DNA from: Kiritimatiellia bacterium
Lineage (GTDB): Bacteria > Verrucomicrobiota > Kiritimatiellia > RFP12 > UBA1067
Length of the DNA: 9,347 nt
NCBI GenBank assembly: GCA_024405335.1
Contig: JAKSOX010000061.1
Coordinates: 1-9,347 of the forward strand
Direction of reading: 5' to 3'
The notes below the pieces were generated by a model. The model was not told the DNA's origin and did not search any database. It saw nothing but the letters and a program-made list of their open reading frames with translations. The position numbers and the translations under genes were made by a program. Positions 1-6,885 of the stretch are shown one piece after another; position 1 is the stretch's first letter; each line of letters starts with the position of its first letter.

Positions 1-830
1 CCGTTCTTCACGATGCCGACGCGCGCGTTGACTTCGCCGCCCCAGACGTCTTTCCACTTCTTGGAAATGCGGATCTGCGGGCTGCGGCGGTACGGATGGC
101 CGGTGTTCTCCATCCACGCGCCGTCGATTTCGTTCGGCGTGACCATCTTCCACAGGTGCCAGGTCTGGCCGAAGAGAATCTGCCAGCCGGACTCCTCGTG
201 GTCCATGGCCCACCAGAGGTGGCGCACGTGGAAATCGGTGTGGTTGGCGTCGTCGCCGGCGAGGTCGAATTCGAACTTGCCCGTGAATTTCCAGCCGTTG
301 TAGAGTTCGGGCGTGCCGACGTTGAAGCCGAGAATCGAGTCGTTCACGCTGAGCGTGGACGTTTCGCCGCCGCGGCCCGGCTGCTTGCGGCTGACCCAGT
401 CGGTGTACATCGGAGAGGCCGTATACTCCGTGTTGTAGACGCCCTCGAGCACGAGGTAGCCGTAGGGCTGGAACGTCAAGCCGGATTCCGTGAGCGGCTG
501 GAAGATGCCGGCCGCCTTGTCGGCGAGGTAGAACTTGCTGCCGTCGGCCGTCGTCCAAATGCGGCCGGATTCGCTCACCTCGGTGCCTTCGTCCTTGGCG
601 ACTTCATCATCGTCGGCGGCGGTTTTCGCCGCGACCGGAGCCGCGGCGGCGGGCTTGCGGCCTTCGAGTTCCGCGATTTTCGCGGCCTGGGCCTTGTTTT
701 CTGCCTCGAGCTGGCTGATGCGCTTGAGAATCGCCTGGAGATCGGCCTGGGTGACCGTGTCGGCGGGGGCGGCCTCGACGGCCGCCGCAAAACTCGTCGC
801 TGCGACGAGCGCTATGAGCACTTTTTTCAT
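1..830 (-). CDS. DcaP-like outer-membrane porin, N-terminal part (cut by window edge)
   Basis: Read from an ATG at 830 to the window edge, this frame stays open for 276 full codons, so the C-terminal part lies outside. Residues 1-20 (MKKVLIALVAATSFAAAVEA) are a typical Sec signal peptide with cleavage likely after A20. Residues 26-58 form a short coiled coil (ADLQAILKRISQLEAENKA...), then an Ala/Asp-rich linker to about 85. From about 118 the sequence alternates polar and aromatic residues as beta-barrel strands do (FQPYGYLVLEG, WKFTGKFEFDLAG, HVRHLWWAMD). The run LFGQTW at 219-224 followed by PQIRISKKW at 251-259 resembles DcaP-type porins, which pair a periplasmic coiled coil with a trimeric barrel. 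The role would be passive uptake of small, probably acidic or sugar-like, solutes across the outer membrane; the substrate cannot be read here. It has its own promoter, so it is probably not part of the murF operon. The ribosome binding site (AAAGG) is modest. Porin assignment is firm; the DcaP family name is less so. Confidence 0.8.
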   Translation of the reverse strand, partial: MKKVLIALVAATSFAAAVEAAPADTVTQADLQAILKRISQLEAENKAQAAKIAELEGRKPAAAAPVAAKTAADDDEVAKDEGTEVSESGRIWTTADGSKFYLADKAAGIFQPLTESGLTFQPYGYLVLEGVYNTEYTASPMYTDWVSRKQPGRGGETSTLSVNDSILGFNVGTPELYNGWKFTGKFEFDLAGDDANHTDFHVRHLWWAMDHEESGWQILFGQTWHLWKMVTPNEIDGAWMENTGHPYRRSPQIRISKKWKDVWGGEVNARVGIVKN

Positions 831-885
831 TGTCTGCCTTTTGTTTTTGGCTTTCGAAAAGACTTCTTCCCGAAAAAGAGCGTTC

Positions 886-914
886 ATAATACCACGTTCC
901 GTCCCGCACGTGAA
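886..914 (-). promoter_or_regulatory. Sigma-70-type promoter for the porin gene
   Basis: On the minus strand the -10 box is TATTAT (886-891), preceded by TGG, so it has the extended TGn form. A -35 box TTCACG (909-914, four of six matches to TTGACA) lies 17 bp upstream. The predicted transcript starts about 50 nt before the porin ATG. The stretch GGAACGTGG just upstream of the -10 box is identical to that of the promoter at 6886-6913. Seen in sequence; activity is inferred. Confidence 0.72.
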
Positions 915-937
915 GCGTTTTTTTTGGCGAAAGAGAA

Positions 938-2191
938 TCAGGTCGTCTCCAGCAGCCGTTCCAAGTGCATGCCGTGGGAGGCCTTCAACAGCACGCGGTC
1001 GCCCGGCTTGAGCAGCGCGCGCGCGTCCTCGGGCGTGCCGCCGCCGAAATTGCCGCCCACGTACGCCACCAGGTCGAGCGGCAGTTCGGCCGCGCGGCGC
1101 TTCACCATCGCGTGCAGTTCCCGGCTCTTCTCGCCCAGCTCGAACATGTCGCCCAGCACGGCGACCTTGCGCCCCGGCCACGGCTGCGCGGCGAACGTCT
1201 CCAGCGCGGCGACCATGCTCGTGGGGTTCGCGTTGTAGCAGTCCACCACCCACGAAACGCCGCCCTTTTCGATCTGCCGCCAACGGTCTCCCGGCAGCGA
1301 GAAATCTTCCAGCGCCGCGAGGCACGCCGCGAGCGGCACGCCGAGGGTGCGCGCGCAGGCGAGCGCGACGAGCGCGTTCGACACGTTGTGCCGCCCGGGG
1401 AGCTTCGCGGCGAGCCGCCTCTCGATTTCCCGCGCTTCCGCGCAGTCGAGCGAAGTCTCCACCACGGGCGCGGCGCTCATGGCCTTCAGGCGTTCGAACC
1501 GCTCGTTTTCCCGCGCGAGCACGGCGAACGGCGTGGCGGAGGAAGCGTGCGGATGGCGTTTCAGACAACGGAAAAGCGCGCCTTTTTCGTCCGCGATGCC
1601 GTCCTGCGTTTTGAAGAATTCGATGTGCGCGGTGCCGATTGACGAAATGATTCCCGCGTCCGGCTCGGCGATGGCGCACAGCGCGGCGATTTCGCCGGGG
1701 TGGTTCGTGCCCATCTCCACCACGAGGAAGCGCGCGTCTTCGGGACAGTTCAGGATCGTGACGGGCAGCCCGAGGTCGTTGTTGTAGTTACCCGCCGTCG
1801 CGTGCGTTTTGCCGCCCGCCGCGAGGAACGCCGCCAGCAGTTCCTTGGTGGTCGTTTTGCCGGCGCTGCCCGTGACGCCCACCACCGTCGCGCGGAGCGT
1901 CCGCCGCCAGCCGCGCGCCGCGGCCGCGAGCGCCTTCTTCACGTCCGGCACTTTCACGAGCGGCAGGTCGTCTCGCGCGCCCGCCCAATCGTCGCGCACG
2001 AGCGCGCACGCCGCGCCGGCCGCAAGCGCCTTTTCCACGAACTGGTGGCCGTCCGCGCGTTCGCCCGGAAGCGCCGCGTAGAGGCACCCCGCGAACGCCT
2101 TGCGCGAATCGATCGCCGCGCCGCGCACCTCTGCGGGCGCCGCCGGCGTCGCGACGCCGCCCGTCCATTTCGCCAAATCCGCAACCGTCAT
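938..2191 (-). CDS. murF: UDP-N-acetylmuramoyl-tripeptide--D-alanyl-D-alanine ligase (MurF)
   Basis: MurF joins D-Ala-D-Ala to the UDP-MurNAc-tripeptide with ATP, the last cytoplasmic step of peptidoglycan precursor synthesis. The 417-aa product (family about 450) shows all three Mur-ligase domains. The N-terminal substrate domain has DSRKAFAGCLYAALPGERADG (28-48, last residues included in part). The central ATPase domain has the P-loop GVTGSAGKTTTK at 105-116, NYNNDLG at 135-141, EMGTNHPGEI at 159-168 and GTAHIEFF at 186-193. K203 in ADEKG sits where the family carries its modified lysine. The C-terminal domain has GRHNVSNALVA (266-276), DCYNANPTSM (317-326), LGDMFELG (346-353) and a final LLKASHGMHLE (401-411), where many homologues read VKGSR. 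The start is the ATG at 2191 because it overlaps the rhamnosidase stop as ATGA and has GGAG 7 nt upstream; an in-frame ATG at 2218 lies inside the rhamnosidase. The open frame continues upstream to about 2797, but that part is an out-of-frame reading of the rhamnosidase gene. Expression probably depends on coupling to that gene. No other mur gene is in the window. Confidence 0.95.
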   Translation of the reverse strand: MTVADLAKWTGGVATPAAPAEVRGAAIDSRKAFAGCLYAALPGERADGHQFVEKALAAGAACALVRDDWAGARDDLPLVKVPDVKKALAAAARGWRRTLRATVVGVTGSAGKTTTKELLAAFLAAGGKTHATAGNYNNDLGLPVTILNCPEDARFLVVEMGTNHPGEIAALCAIAEPDAGIISSIGTAHIEFFKTQDGIADEKGALFRCLKRHPHASSATPFAVLARENERFERLKAMSAAPVVETSLDCAEAREIERRLAAKLPGRHNVSNALVALACARTLGVPLAACLAALEDFSLPGDRWRQIEKGGVSWVVDCYNANPTSMVAALETFAAQPWPGRKVAVLGDMFELGEKSRELHAMVKRRAAELPLDLVAYVGGNFGGGTPEDARALLKPGDRVLLKASHGMHLERLLETT

Positions 2192-4260
2192 TTCGCCGCT
2201 CCGTATTTGAGGATCCATTCGTCCACGCTGCCGAACATCGGATGGCAGTTGGAGAACACGTCGTCCGACTCCTTCCACGTTTCCCACAGCGTCGTGGCGC
2301 CGCGGTCGAGCATGTGCAGCCAGCCGGGGAAACCTTCGTGCAGCACGATTTTCTCGGCCGCGTCGAGCATCCCGTGTTCGGAAAGGTACATGAGCATGTA
2401 GCGAGTGCCGAAGAAGCCGGTGGTGGGACCGTAGCCCGTTTTCTCCAGCGCGGCCAGAAGGCGCTTTTCGGCGGCGGCGACCTGCGGCGCGGGCACGAGC
2501 CCGTGGTACAGCGCGATCGCCTGCGCGGACTGCGTGCCGTTCGCCACCACGCCGTTCGTGACGAACGCCTTCGCGAACGCCTCCTTGATCTTCGCGTCGA
2601 GCGCGGCGAATTCCGCCTGGTCCCCGGCGCGGCCGAGCATGCCCGCGAAGGACGCGGTGAGTTCGACGAACCGGTGCCAGTGCGCCGTGGCCGTGACGGC
2701 GTCCGGCGCGCGCTCGAGCGCCTCGTGGTCGCCGATGCACTGCGGCACGACGACCCCCGGGTGCAACCCGTGCCACTGGCGCACGTACCGCGCGCACGTG
2801 GGATAAAACGCCAACGCGCGCTCTTTCGCGTCCGGATAGTGCCGGATGATTGCGTCCATCAGAATCGGCACGCCCACGCTCCAGGAAACGGGGCCTGCGC
2901 GCCCCATGTCCGCGCGGCCGATGCCGCCGCGGTCCGCGATGCCCACGAACGGCGCGGTCTCCGTGATCCAGCCGTCGCCCGCGGCTTCGTCAGCGAAATC
3001 CTGCAGCGTCTTCAGGTAGAACTCCTTCATGTCCCAATTGAGGATGAACGCCTCGCAGGACGCGGAAATGTCGCCGCCGTAGCCGAGGCGTTCGCGGCCG
3101 GGACAGTCGGACTGCACGCCCATCAGATTCGCGAGGAACGTGCGGCGGCAGAGTTCGTGCAGCCGGCCGAACTCCGGCTTGGCGGGCTTGAAGTTCTTCG
3201 CCGTCGGCGCGTCCCGCAGCACGCTGGCCGTGTGCGCGATCAGCGCTTCGCCGGGCCGCAGCAGGGTCTTCAGGCCGCGCACTTCCGCGTAGCGGCACAC
3301 GTGCCAGACGAACGGCGGCTCGAACACCTCGACCTTGCCGCCCGCGCACACGTAGACGTCGCGCTGCATCGCGATCCGGGGCGCCCCGGGGCCGCCGTTG
3401 CCGCGCTTGATCTGCCCCGCGGTTTGCGTGAGCGCGTTGACGGAACCGTCGGCGTTCAGGCGTTCGCCGTAGACGATTTCCACGCGCGTGCCGCGCGCGG
3501 CGTTGCGGACGAGGAACTTGGGCACGCCCGTGCCGTTCGCGCCGAAGTCGACGACCTGCACCTCGCCCTCGCGCAGCCAGGAGGACTTGCCGGGCACCTG
3601 CTCGAACACGTCGATCGGCGGCGCGGCGCGCGGCACGATGCGCCCTTTCGGACCCCGCACGGCGCACGCCGGACGCCAGGCGCCGCAGGGGCGCGTGGCG
3701 TCCACTTCCGCGCCGAGGTAAAGGCAGTTCCTGAGCACGTTCGTCTCGCGCCAGCGCCACGCCGAAAACCCGCCTCCGCCCGCGAGGCGCGCCTTGAAAC
3801 ACGGCCGCCCGTGCGCCAAATGCGCCCGGAATTCGACCGAACCCCAAAACCGCAGCGGCGGCAGATTGTACCAGCCGTTGCCCAGCGCGATTTCCAATTC
3901 GTTCGTGCCGCCTGACGGCTTGAGCAGTTTCTCCGGCAGCGGAATCGAATCCGCGTAGATCGTGTGGTCGTACGGACTGAAAAGCGGCATCACGGACGTG
4001 CGGGACACGCCGTGCAGCGGGCGGCCGTTCAACTTGGCCGAATAGTATCCCGCCACGGCCAGCTCCAGCCGCGGCGCCGGCGATTGCGAGGCCGGCGGCG
4101 AAACGAACGTGGTGCGGAACGCGGGCGCGGGGTCTTCGCCGTAGAACGCCTCGTCCGACGCGAACTCCGGCCGTCCGTCACCGATCCAGGGCTCGTCCGC
4201 CCAATCGGCGAACGCCGCCGCAGACGCAAAAAACGCAATCGCCAAAACCGTCCTTTTCAC
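2188..4260 (-). CDS. Secreted alpha-L-rhamnosidase, glycoside hydrolase family 78
   Basis: Predicted to cleave terminal alpha-L-rhamnose from plant, algal or bacterial glycans by the inverting GH78 mechanism. The 690-aa product begins at a GTG (4260) with GGGAG five to six nt upstream; this start places a clean signal peptide, VKRTVLAIAFFASAAAFA, at residues 1-18. The longer open frame upstream lacks a secretion signal and runs over the 104-aa gene. Residues about 40-340 are beta-rich domains typical of the N-terminal half of GH78. The (alpha/alpha)6 catalytic domain starts about 360. Its hallmark SDCPGRERLGYGGD (384-397) holds D385, E390 and D397, spaced as D567/E572/D579 of the Bacillus RhaB structure. 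GATTLWETW (654-662) supplies E660, matching the general base, and HPMFGSVDEW (673-682) is the usual C-terminal motif. All expected acids are thus present. LGYGGD has Tyr where many members have Trp. There is no lipobox and no sorting domain, so it is probably periplasmic, or exported further. The family is often 900-1000 aa; this one is short, probably lacking extra carbohydrate-binding domains. The linkage it attacks is unknown. Confidence 0.93.
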   Translation of the reverse strand: MKRTVLAIAFFASAAAFADWADEPWIGDGRPEFASDEAFYGEDPAPAFRTTFVSPPASQSPAPRLELAVAGYYSAKLNGRPLHGVSRTSVMPLFSPYDHTIYADSIPLPEKLLKPSGGTNELEIALGNGWYNLPPLRFWGSVEFRAHLAHGRPCFKARLAGGGGFSAWRWRETNVLRNCLYLGAEVDATRPCGAWRPACAVRGPKGRIVPRAAPPIDVFEQVPGKSSWLREGEVQVVDFGANGTGVPKFLVRNAARGTRVEIVYGERLNADGSVNALTQTAGQIKRGNGGPGAPRIAMQRDVYVCAGGKVEVFEPPFVWHVCRYAEVRGLKTLLRPGEALIAHTASVLRDAPTAKNFKPAKPEFGRLHELCRRTFLANLMGVQSDCPGRERLGYGGDISASCEAFILNWDMKEFYLKTLQDFADEAAGDGWITETAPFVGIADRGGIGRADMGRAGPVSWSVGVPILMDAIIRHYPDAKERALAFYPTCARYVRQWHGLHPGVVVPQCIGDHEALERAPDAVTATAHWHRFVELTASFAGMLGRAGDQAEFAALDAKIKEAFAKAFVTNGVVANGTQSAQAIALYHGLVPAPQVAAAEKRLLAALEKTGYGPTTGFFGTRYMLMYLSEHGMLDAAEKIVLHEGFPGWLHMLDRGATTLWETWKESDDVFSNCHPMFGSVDEWILKYGAAK
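2199..2202 (-). promoter_or_regulatory. Ribosome binding site deciding the murF start
   Basis: GGAG lies 7 nt before the murF ATG at 2191 and within the last codons of the rhamnosidase gene. It supports the ATGA-overlap start over the in-frame ATG 27 nt upstream, and suggests that terminating ribosomes can reinitiate on murF. Confidence 0.65.
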
Positions 4261-4265
4261 GCGCG

Positions 4266-4270
4266 CTCCC
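4266..4270 (-). promoter_or_regulatory. Ribosome binding site deciding the GTG start of the rhamnosidase
   Basis: GGGAG lies five nt before GTG at 4260 in the 32-bp gap after the 104-aa gene. It is the only good Shine-Dalgarno match near the signal-peptide start, and no in-frame ATG occurs between this point and the middle of the upstream gene. Confidence 0.6.
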
Positions 4271-4292
4271 GCCTTTCCGCTCCAGACCCGAA

Positions 4293-4607
4293 TCAGGCGA
4301 ACGTCAATCCGCCGGGAATCAGCTGACCGCCGGGACGGCGGAACCACAATTCCCGCTCGTGGATTCCTGCCAGAAACCGCGCGTAGGAAATGCGCGCGCG
4401 GCCGCCTTTGAACTTCCAGACGCCGCCGGCGAAATGGAACGTGCCCTCGTCGAGCGGTTTTTCTTCGCCGTCCAGGCATTCCAGAATCAAATCGTCGTTC
4501 GGCCCGGCGTGCGCGGGTATCGTGAGTTTGATCCACCAGCCGTCCGCTTTCACGCGCGTGGCGACGGAAACGAAGGTGAGCGTGACGTCCCGATCCGTGC
4601 CGTTCAT
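4293..4607 (-). CDS. Small protein of unknown function (104 aa), coupled to the sigma-like gene
   Basis: I do not recognise this protein. It starts at an ATG at 4607 that overlaps the stop of the upstream sigma-like gene as ATGA, with GGAAGGGG ending about 9 nt upstream; an in-frame ATG at 4640 falls inside the neighbour. No signal peptide or membrane segment is visible. The sequence reads as short beta strands with turns (VTLTFVSVATRV, GWWIKLTIPAH, DLILECLDGEE, GTFHFAGGVWKFKGG, ARISYARFL, RELWFRRPGG), so a small all-beta fold is likely. It has a single Cys (C44) and five Trp. Tight coupling to the sigma-like protein suggests that the two are made in fixed ratio and may bind each other, for instance as a regulator of it. 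That is inference from gene order only; the sequence does not look like the helical zinc-binding or FecR-type anti-sigma proteins. Confidence 0.75.
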   Translation of the reverse strand: MNGTDRDVTLTFVSVATRVKADGWWIKLTIPAHAGPNDDLILECLDGEEKPLDEGTFHFAGGVWKFKGGRARISYARFLAGIHERELWFRRPGGQLIPGGLTFA

Positions 4608-5215
4608 GACATCGTCCCCTTCCTGTCGTACTCCATCCAATAGCCGCGCATCGCCTTAACGGACCGCGAGAACGTCTGGTCCACGGCGGCGACGGACGGC
4701 AAATCGAGCATGTCCTTGACCTCTTCCGACGTGAGGTGCTGCCGCGTTTTCAGGACGTGCACGTACGCCTTCACGGGGTCGTCGTTCCAAAGCGCCTTCA
4801 GGCAGCGTTGCGTCATCACCCACGCTTCCTTGCGGCGAATGCCCATGTCGCCTTCCACGGGAATGGCCATCGGCTCGCCCTTGTCGTTCTGCTCGGCCGT
4901 CGCGTCGAGCGAGAACTCGCCGTGGCCCATGGGGTTCGCGCGCGAAACGTAGCCGCGCGCGTACTGGCGCATCCAGGCCCACAGATTGCCGCCGTCGTTG
5001 CGGTACAGCTCGATTTTCCGGCGCCCGATCATGTCCTCGTACAAAAGCCCCATCACGTCGCCGTCGGTGACGCCGTATTTGCGCGCCAACTCGCCGGTGC
5101 GGACCGAGCGCATTTCCGGCACCACCACGTTGTGCCACACCATCTCCCAGCCGGCGTCGCCGCCGGCTTTCACCAGTTCCAGGATTTCGGACCATGGACG
5201 TTTTTCGCCCGCCAT
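4604..5215 (-). CDS. Divergent ECF-type sigma-factor-like protein (203 aa)
   Basis: The length and two-domain layout fit extracytoplasmic-function sigma factors, which direct RNA polymerase to special promoters. Residues about 25-95 read like sigma region 2: DVMGLLYEDMIG at 53-64, then a spaced GGNLWAWMRQYARGYVSRAN (75-94) in the place of the usual F-x-x-WL-x-x-IARN-x-x-x-x-x-R motif of regions 2.3-2.4. A variable linker covers about 100-128. Residues 135-192 read like region 4, with the helix-turn-helix LTSEEVKDMLDLPSVAAVDQ (161-180) followed by a basic recognition-like helix (TFSRSVKAMR). The match is by pattern only and is weak: the usual Leu-Pro before region 4 is replaced by LWNDDP. It may therefore be a diverged sigma factor or a related helix-turn-helix protein. 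ATG at 5215 is chosen for GAGGAG 6 nt upstream, which overlaps the region just after the zinc-ribbon gene's stop. Its own stop overlaps the next start as ATGA. Coding status is secure; function is moderate. Confidence 0.6.
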   Translation of the reverse strand: MAGEKRPWSEILELVKAGGDAGWEMVWHNVVVPEMRSVRTGELARKYGVTDGDVMGLLYEDMIGRRKIELYRNDGGNLWAWMRQYARGYVSRANPMGHGEFSLDATAEQNDKGEPMAIPVEGDMGIRRKEAWVMTQRCLKALWNDDPVKAYVHVLKTRQHLTSEEVKDMLDLPSVAAVDQTFSRSVKAMRGYWMEYDRKGTMS

Positions 5216-5225
5216 CGCGTTCTCC

Positions 5226-5645
5226 TCACTTTACGGGTTTCCCGCCTTTGCCGGATTCCAGCCCCAACGCTTCCAGGTTCTGCCGCAGCTCCTGCAGCGC
5301 CGTTTCGATCGCCTCGAGCTTGTGCGCCGAATCCGCCACGTCCCGCCACAGCCGGTCGGTCTCCAAATTGGAACAGCGGCGCTCGAAAAGCATGCCGGTG
5401 ACGAACGCGAAATACGCGCCGGCCAAAAGCAGCACGATCCGGGACACGTCGCGTTTCGTGAAACGCGGCGGCTTCCAAACGGAGTTCGGCGCGCCGCCGC
5501 CATGCGCGTTTTCACGGGTCTCGGAAGAACACCAGATGAATTTGACCCCGCAATACGGGCACAGCACCTTCCCGTCGATCGCGGATTCCGGAACCGCCAT
5601 CTCCTCCCCGCAGACGGGGCACTTCAAAATCGCGTTTGCCGACAT
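5226..5645 (-). CDS. Zinc-ribbon, single-pass membrane protein with C-terminal coiled coil (139 aa)
   Basis: This small protein joins three parts. Residues 9-32 form a zinc ribbon with CPVC (9-12) and CPYC (29-32), spaced like the MJ0042-type domain, in which a short VPESAIDGK link separates the two knuckles. A hydrophobic segment, about 68-86 (SRIVLLLAGAYFAFVTGML), is long enough to cross the membrane once. A charged heptad-like helix, about 92-128 (TDRLWRDVADSAHKLEAIE...), predicts a coiled coil and oligomer formation. There is no signal peptide, so the ribbon probably faces the cytoplasm. The start is the ATG at 5645 with GGAGGA 6 nt upstream; an earlier in-frame ATG at 5672 has no such site. 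It lies 42 bp after the cysteine desulfurase and 10 bp before the sigma-like gene, so all three are probably co-transcribed. Function is unknown. Similar ribbon-plus-helix proteins are often poorly annotated; a sensory or scaffold role is only a guess. Confidence 0.82.
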   Translation of the reverse strand: MSANAILKCPVCGEEMAVPESAIDGKVLCPYCGVKFIWCSSETRENAHGGGAPNSVWKPPRFTKRDVSRIVLLLAGAYFAFVTGMLFERRCSNLETDRLWRDVADSAHKLEAIETALQELRQNLEALGLESGKGGKPVK

Positions 5646-5651
5646 GGCCAG

Positions 5652-5657
5652 TCCTCC
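5652..5657 (-). promoter_or_regulatory. Ribosome binding site deciding the start of the zinc-ribbon gene
   Basis: GGAGGA lies 6 nt before the ATG at 5645, a near-perfect Shine-Dalgarno site. It favours this start over the ATG at 5672, which would add nine residues ahead of the ribbon. Confidence 0.7.
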
Positions 5658-5687
5658 GAAACGGGCGCGCACGCCGCGCCCTTGCGC

Positions 5688-6866
5688 TCACGAAAAGGTC
5701 GTGGGGTCCGAATCGGGTCCGAAAGGCGACAGCTCGCGCAGGCGCCGGATCACCGGCGGCAGCTTGTCCAGCACGTAGTCGACTTCCGCCTCCGTGTTGT
5801 AGCGCGAAAGCGAAAAGCGCACGCTGCCGTGCACCGCGACGAACGGCACGCCCATCGCGCGTATCACGTGGCTCGGATCGAGCGACCCGGACGCGCACGC
5901 GCTGCCCGTGGAAATGCAGATGCCCAAATCGGAAAGGTGGTAGGCGATCGCCTCGCCTTCCACGTAGCAGAAGGACACGTTCAGCGTGTTCGGCAGGCGG
6001 TGCGCCGCGTCGCCGTTGACGCGCACGTCGGGACAGGTCGCGAGAATGCCCTTTTCGAGCTTGTCGCGCAAACGGACGAGCTGCGCCGCTTCCGCGTCGT
6101 AGTTGGCGCGCGCGAGTTCGCACGCCTTGGCCAACGCCACGACGTACGGCACGTTCTCCGTGCCCGCGCGGCGGCGGCTTTCCTGGTGGCCGCCCAGCAT
6201 GAACGGCTTCACCTTCGTGCCGCGGCGCACGTACAGGAAGCCGATCCCCTTCGGCGCGTGGAACTTGTGCCCCGACACGGACAACATGTCCACCGGCACC
6301 TTCTTCACGTCGATCGGCACCTTGCCCGCGACCTGCACGGCGTCCGTGTGCATCACGGCGCCCGCCTCCTTGGCAATCTCCGCAATCCGCTCGATCGGGA
6401 ACACGGTGCCCGTTTCGTTGTTCGCCCACATGGCGGACACGAGCTTCGGGCCGCCGCCCTTGAGCGCTTCGCGCAACTGGTCCAAATCGATTTGGCCCAC
6501 CGCGTCCACGGGCAGTTCCGTTTCCGCGTGGCCCAGCGCCTTCAGCCGCCGCGCCGGCTGGAGAATGGCCGGATGCTCCACTGCCGTGGTGACCACCTTG
6601 AGGTCCCGGCCGTAGAACTCCGCCGTGCCGCGCAGCGCCGTGTTGTCCGACTCCGTCGCGCACGAGGTGAACACGATTTCGTCCGGCTCGGCGTTGACGA
6701 ACGCCGCGACTTCTTCGCGCGCCTTCACGAGGTGGTTCGCCACCTGGCCCCCGAAAGCGTGCATGGACGAAGGATTGCCGTAGAGTTCCCCGAAGAAAGG
6801 CCGCATCGCCTCCACGGCTTCGGGTGCGACGCGCGTCGTCGCGTTGTTGTCGAAATAAACTTGCAT
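5688..6866 (-). CDS. nifS: Cysteine desulfurase, NifS/IscS class I
   Basis: A PLP enzyme that removes sulfur from L-cysteine, giving alanine and an enzyme-bound persulfide used for Fe-S clusters, tRNA thiolation or other thio-cofactors. The 392-aa length is normal. The order of motifs is complete: YFDNNATT near the N-terminus (4-11), TSCATESDN (67-75), H99-region TTAVEHPA (93-100) for stacking on PLP, NNETG (149-153), HTDAVQ (173-178) with the PLP-contacting Asp and Gln, SGHKFHAPKG (198-207) with Schiff-base K201, and RRRAGTEN (231-238). The mobile loop ISTGSACASGSLDPSH (318-333) carries the catalytic C324, and the following HVIRAMG resembles NifS more than IscS. The start at 6866 gives this standard N-terminus and has AAGGA 6 nt upstream; an ATG at 6932 would lie upstream of the promoter. 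No scaffold gene (iscU, nifU) or iscR follows, so the sulfur acceptor is not shown by context. It is first in the six-gene operon. Confidence 0.95.
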   Translation of the reverse strand: MQVYFDNNATTRVAPEAVEAMRPFFGELYGNPSSMHAFGGQVANHLVKAREEVAAFVNAEPDEIVFTSCATESDNTALRGTAEFYGRDLKVVTTAVEHPAILQPARRLKALGHAETELPVDAVGQIDLDQLREALKGGGPKLVSAMWANNETGTVFPIERIAEIAKEAGAVMHTDAVQVAGKVPIDVKKVPVDMLSVSGHKFHAPKGIGFLYVRRGTKVKPFMLGGHQESRRRAGTENVPYVVALAKACELARANYDAEAAQLVRLRDKLEKGILATCPDVRVNGDAAHRLPNTLNVSFCYVEGEAIAYHLSDLGICISTGSACASGSLDPSHVIRAMGVPFVAVHGSVRFSLSRYNTEAEVDYVLDKLPPVIRRLRELSPFGPDSDPTTFS

Positions 6867-6885
6867 GACTTTTCCTTTGGCGACA

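Noticed and set aside
913..926. Run of eight T on the plus strand between murF and the porin gene as a terminator
   Set aside because: It is a T-run only on the plus strand, where no gene ends. On the transcribed minus strand it is an A-run, and no stable stem precedes it.
2192..2797. Upstream extension of the MurF reading frame
   Set aside because: It overlaps the C-terminal catalytic domain of the rhamnosidase in another frame, reads as an Arg/Gly-rich string, and MurF's own domain begins right at the ATG at 2191.
2242..3915. 557-codon open frame on the plus strand opposite the rhamnosidase gene
   Set aside because: The minus-strand GH78 catalytic motifs explain this stretch. The plus-strand product is Arg/His/Ala-rich with no domain or convincing start site.
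4261..4536. Upstream extension of the rhamnosidase frame as an N-terminal domain
   Set aside because: It lies over the 104-aa gene and is Arg-rich nonsense; the GTG at 4260 gives a good signal peptide and has a ribosome binding site.
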